Below are positions 6,913 to 9,424 of a stretch of 9,424 nt of DNA, one piece after another (positions within the stretch are counted from its first letter, which is position 1; every line of letters begins with the position of its first letter). Below the pieces are notes generated by a model, which was not told the DNA's origin, searched no databases, and worked only from the letters and a program-made list of their open reading frames with translations. Origin of the DNA: an uncultured Bacteroidales bacterium (GTDB taxonomy: Bacteria > Bacteroidota > Bacteroidia > Bacteroidales > Muribaculaceae); contig CAMWNL010000035.1 of NCBI GenBank assembly GCA_947175585.1, forward strand, positions 1 to 9,424, read 5' to 3'. Made by a program: the position numbers and the translations under genes.

Positions 6913-7407
6913 TTATTTCTTGATGAATTTAAGAGTTGTATGATTTACTGTCACAAAATAGAGACCCGGAGCAAACGATGCGACGTTGACAGCCTCTCCT
7001 TTCCAATCCTGAATCCGGGTTCTCACCTTTCCGGCCACATCTGTAATGATCAATGAAGCCTCTTCGGGTGCGCCTGAAAACTCAAGATTTTCGGCAACAG
7101 GATTGCTCAGCAGCCGTAATGCGTCTTTGGAGCTTATAGATTCCAGCCCTGACAGATTGTCATAACGGAAGCTAATCGTTTGTAGAGCACTGTAGTCAAA
7201 CACAGCACTCAACACTTCTCCGGAAACCACTTCGACACCCTTTTCAGAGAAACAAAGTCTGCTTGCAGTTGATACAGAAGCCTCTCCGATAGCAGTACCT
7301 TCAGCATCTTTAGCAACCACAATCAACTCCTGTCCACTCTGAGCTTGCGCGCCGAAAGATGCCGCGGTTACAGCAGAGAATAGTAGAATTCTTGTTGTCT
7401 TTTTCAT
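6913..7407 (-). CDS. Small exported protein with T9SS type A C-terminal sorting domain
   Basis: This 164-residue protein appears to be exported and then handled by the type IX secretion system. Residues 1-23 form a Sec signal peptide (MKKTTRILLF, hydrophobic core, cleavage near AQA/Q). The C-terminal domain, about 98-164, has the type A sorting pattern: LLSNPVAENL (99-108), IITDVAGKVRT (120-130), FAPGLYFVTV (145-154) and the terminal KFIKK. Such domains normally tail a large enzyme or adhesin. Here only about 75 residues (24-97) precede it, and these show no catalytic motif. The segment at 50-85, with DYSALQTISF (71-80), resembles a short module in the downstream partner. It is first in a two-gene operon, with a strong promoter about 80 bp upstream and a hairpin in the leader. 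It may be a small surface or matrix protein, or may assist its partner. That is inference. Confidence 0.85.
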   Translation of the reverse strand: MKKTTRILLFSAVTAASFGAQAQSGQELIVVAKDAEGTAIGEASVSTASRLCFSEKGVEVVSGEVLSAVFDYSALQTISFRYDNLSGLESISSKDALRLLSNPVAENLEFSGAPEEASLIITDVAGKVRTRIQDWKGEAVNVASFAPGLYFVTVNHTTLKFIKK

Positions 7408-7431
7408 TTTATATATTTTTGAAATTATGAC

Positions 7432-7446
7432 AGGTGATCGTCACCT
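7432..7446. promoter_or_regulatory. Inverted repeat in the leader of the exported-protein operon
   Basis: AGGTGA-TCG-TCACCT is a perfect 6-bp inverted repeat with a 3-nt centre, 24 nt upstream of the start codon and within the predicted 75-nt leader. As RNA it would form a tight hairpin; as DNA it could be an operator. The hairpin has no T tract after it, so it is not a terminator. Confidence 0.35.
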
Positions 7447-7488
7447 ACCTTTTATTTAAATCAGGAATAAATCTAACCCTTTAGACCA

Positions 7489-7520
7489 CAAAGGTAATGC
7501 TAATTTTACATAATTACAAT
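7489..7520 (-). promoter_or_regulatory. Predicted promoter of the exported-protein operon
   Basis: On the minus strand TACCTTTG (7496-7489) is an exact -7 box. ATTG at 7520-7517 is a near-match -33 box with a 20-bp spacer. The DNA upstream, to about 7600, is very AT-rich and includes the 10-bp palindrome AAAACGTTTT (7533-7542) just beyond the -33 box, which could act as an upstream element. Confidence 0.7.
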
Positions 7521-7589
7521 TTTTTAAGGAATAAAACGTTTTTTAAAAGTAAAAACTCCCTTAGTGTTTCCACGAAAACATTTAGTATA

Positions 7590-7638
7590 AAAGAATTTAA
7601 CCTGCGGTAAATTGCCAATCGAGCAATTTACTGCAGGT
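7590..7638 (-). terminator. Intrinsic terminator of nadB
   Basis: The arms 7601-7615 and 7623-7637 form a 15-bp stem with one mismatch and a 7-nt loop, about 42 nt after the nadB stop. On the minus strand the tail reads TTAAATTCTTTTATAC, T-rich but interrupted. The mismatch is A against C on the minus-strand RNA and would be a G-U pair on the plus strand. No plus-strand gene ends here, so I assign it to nadB. Confidence 0.75.
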
Positions 7639-7679
7639 ATGACGATATCAACAGGATTTTATAATCCGCGGGAGTTAAA

Positions 7680-9254
7680 TTACGTACGTGAGGTCGGCGG
7701 ATAATCCAGGGTGTAATGGAGCCCCCTTGACTCCTTGCGCTCCTTTGCCTGACGCATGATCAGATAACCCACATTTATTATATTACGAAGTTCGCATATT
7801 TCACGCGAAGCTTTCGAGCATTTGAAGAGTTTCTCTGTCTCTTCATAGAGAATATCAAGTCTATTCCATGCCCTGTCAAGACGCAAATTACTGCGCACGA
7901 TGCCTACATAAGTGCCCATAATCTGATTGACTTCTTTGATACTCTGGGTGATAAGCACCATTTCTTCAGGATGACGAGTTCCCTCATCATTCCATTCCGG
8001 CACGTCTGTGCGCAAAGCAATATGTTTTACCTCCTCTTCAGCGTGACGGGCAGCGGCGTCCGCATATACGACAGCTTCAATCAGCGAATTAGATGCCAGA
8101 CGATTGCCTCCGTGGAGACCTGTACAAGAACATTCACCAAGAGCATAAAGGCGCTTGATAGAAGACTCACCGTTGCCGTCGACTTTGATACCGCCGCAAA
8201 GATAGTGTGCTGCAGGCGCTACGGGAATATAATCTTTTGTTATGTCGATGCCGAGCGAAAGGCATTTACGATATATATTGGGGAAATGGCGTTTAGTCTC
8301 CTCGGGATCCTTGTGAGTGACATCGAGATACACATGATCATCGCCGTGGAGTTTCATTTCGCTGTCGATTGCACGGGCTACGATGTCGCGTGGTGCGAGC
8401 GACAGACGCGGATCGTATTTGTGCATGAACTCCTCCCCTTTAAGATTGCGTAACACCGCGCCATAACCGCGCATCGCCTCTGTTATCAGAAATGAGGGAC
8501 GGTCACCCGGATGATAAAGAGCCGTGGGATGGAACTGAATAAATTCCATATCTTTGACAGTACCCTTAGCGCGATAGACCATCGCAATACCGTCTCCGGT
8601 GGCAACAAGAGGATTAGTTGTGGTCTGATATACGGCTCCGACACCTCCGGTCGCCATAACGGTGACCTTTGACAGGAATGTATCAACTTTGCCACTTTCC
8701 GGATTCAGGACGTATGCACCATAACATGTGATATCCGGAGTTCGACGAGTCACGATTTTACCAAGATGATGCTGAGTTATAATCTCAATAGCAAAACGAC
8801 CTTCGAAAATATCAATATTCGGATTAGCCTTCACCGCTTCAATAAGACTTTCCTGGATTTCGAAGCCGGTATTATCAGCATGATGCAGGATACGGAATTC
8901 GCTGTGGCCTCCTTCTCGGTGGAGATCAAATGTGCCGTCATCTTTCTTATCGAAATTTACCCCCCACTCTATCAGCTGACTGATCTGCTTGGGCGCACCC
9001 TTCACCACCTTTTCAACAGCCTCCGGATCACTCAGCCAGTCACCTGCGACCATAGTGTCATGGATATGCTTATCAAAATCATCGACCAACATGTTGGTTA
9101 CAGAAGCGACACCTCCCTGAGCAAGAGCCGTATTGGCTTCATCAAGAGTCGTTTTGCAAATTAATGCCACGCGTCCGGTGGCTGCAACTTTAAGGGCAAA
9201 ACTCATTCCGGCAATACCGGAACCGATCACCAGGTAATCGTAATTATATGTCAT
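7680..9254 (-). CDS. nadB: L-aspartate oxidase
   Basis: A cytoplasmic flavoenzyme that oxidises L-aspartate to iminoaspartate, the first step of de novo NAD synthesis. Quinolinate synthase NadA then condenses the product with dihydroxyacetone phosphate. In an anaerobe fumarate is the likely electron acceptor. The FAD-binding site GSGIAG lies at 11-16. Family active-site segments follow: HREGGHSEFRILH (112-124), QFHPTALY (240-247), PRDIVARAID (288-297) and the AHYLCGG segment (349-355) with the substrate-site His350. The second flavin motif, GECSCTGLHGGNRLASNS (373-390), is intact, and the C-terminal helical domain spans about 425-510. At 524 residues it is full length. Succinate dehydrogenase flavoprotein is the closest alternative, but the REGGHS and GLHGGNRLASNS motifs and the lack of any sdh neighbours favour NadB. 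nadA and nadC are not in the window. The start is fixed by the FAD motif beginning at residue 11 and the promoter 35 bp upstream. Confidence 0.97.
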   Translation of the reverse strand: MTYNYDYLVIGSGIAGMSFALKVAATGRVALICKTTLDEANTALAQGGVASVTNMLVDDFDKHIHDTMVAGDWLSDPEAVEKVVKGAPKQISQLIEWGVNFDKKDDGTFDLHREGGHSEFRILHHADNTGFEIQESLIEAVKANPNIDIFEGRFAIEIITQHHLGKIVTRRTPDITCYGAYVLNPESGKVDTFLSKVTVMATGGVGAVYQTTTNPLVATGDGIAMVYRAKGTVKDMEFIQFHPTALYHPGDRPSFLITEAMRGYGAVLRNLKGEEFMHKYDPRLSLAPRDIVARAIDSEMKLHGDDHVYLDVTHKDPEETKRHFPNIYRKCLSLGIDITKDYIPVAPAAHYLCGGIKVDGNGESSIKRLYALGECSCTGLHGGNRLASNSLIEAVVYADAAARHAEEEVKHIALRTDVPEWNDEGTRHPEEMVLITQSIKEVNQIMGTYVGIVRSNLRLDRAWNRLDILYEETEKLFKCSKASREICELRNIINVGYLIMRQAKERKESRGLHYTLDYPPTSRT

Positions 9255-9288
9255 TTTCGACTGAATGTTTATTGTCAGTTATGTGGCG

Positions 9289-9320
9289 CAAAGGTAATAA
9301 ATTACCTACATTCTACCAAA
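9289..9320 (-). promoter_or_regulatory. Predicted nadB promoter
   Basis: On the minus strand TACCTTTG (9296-9289) and TTTG (9320-9317) are exact -7 and -33 boxes with a 20-bp spacer, the best promoter in the window. The leader would be about 28 nt. Confidence 0.85.
9292..9307. promoter_or_regulatory. Candidate operator across the nadB -7 box
   Basis: AGGTAAT-AA-ATTACCT is a perfect 7-bp inverted repeat with a 2-bp centre. It covers most of the -7 box and part of the spacer, so a bound protein would block RNA polymerase. I do not match it to a known NAD regulator site. Half of one arm is fixed by the -7 consensus itself, which lowers how surprising it is. Confidence 0.4.
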
Positions 9321-9395
9321 GAGTTATGGGTTTACTGCTAAAGATTGATTGTAAATACAACACACATTGGTAATTACATCAATCAGCGGCAATAT

Positions 9396-9424
9396 ATGCA
9401 ATACCCTGCCCGACAGGGATGCAT
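9396..9424. repeat. Interrupted inverted repeat at the window edge
   Basis: ATGCA and CCCTG (9396-9400, 9404-9408) pair with CAGGG and TGCAT (9414-9418, 9420-9424) around a 5-nt loop, with a small asymmetric internal loop. It may continue past the window. It could be part of a terminator for a gene to the right; no T tract is visible on either side within the window. Confidence 0.3.

Noticed and set aside
7971..8453. A 160-codon open frame on the plus strand
   Set aside because: It lies wholly antisense to nadB, whose motifs are intact. It has no promoter or domain and is best explained as a frame shadow.
9326..9373. A 15-codon plus-strand frame upstream of nadB
   Set aside because: It has no -7 box on that strand and no protein features, and its length is at chance level.
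1..9424. tRNA, rRNA, CRISPR array, insertion sequence or integration site
   Set aside because: No cloverleaf, regular spacer-repeat pattern, transposase or terminal repeats could be found by reading both strands.

Overview
The window looks like chromosomal DNA from the phylum Bacteroidota, most likely order Bacteroidales and possibly a Muribaculaceae-like gut commensal. The order is well supported; the family is a guess from protein style. Three things point this way. The recognisable promoters use the Bacteroides-type -7 box TAnnTTTG with a TTTG-like -33 box 19-20 bp upstream. No gene has a convincing Shine-Dalgarno sequence. One secreted protein ends in a type IX secretion (T9SS) C-terminal sorting domain, which is specific to this phylum. 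I see no tRNA, rRNA, insertion sequence, integrase or CRISPR array, and the six genes all look intact.

Layout. Bases 1-258 form a long upstream region with phased TTTG repeats, a promoter and a short leader. A plus-strand Na+/phosphate cotransporter with a PhoU-like tail follows (259-2082). After 115 bp comes an OmpR/PhoB-type response regulator with its own promoter (2198-2899). It meets a convergent minus-strand gene with only 5 bp between the stop codons. That gene encodes a short UvrA-type ATPase of 830 residues (2905-5397). A 178 bp gap holds the uvrA promoter with a dyad and the terminator of the next unit. That unit is a two-gene minus-strand operon read from 7407 down to 5576. It encodes a 164-residue exported protein with a T9SS sorting domain, then 11 bp later a 441-residue exported protein built from three degenerate fibronectin-III-like repeats. 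A 272 bp gap holds the operon promoter and the nadB terminator. Last is minus-strand nadB, L-aspartate oxidase (7680-9254), with a very clean promoter and a dyad lying across its -7 box.

How the parts fit. The transporter and response regulator share an 11-bp leader motif 10-12 nt before each start codon, so a common control at the mRNA level is possible. An OmpR/PhoB-class regulator beside a phosphate transporter also makes phosphate control an obvious hypothesis, but nothing here proves it. The uvrA-like gene and nadB look like independent housekeeping units. The two-gene exported operon is the least understood part. Both products share a short N-terminal module and neither has a recognisable enzyme domain.
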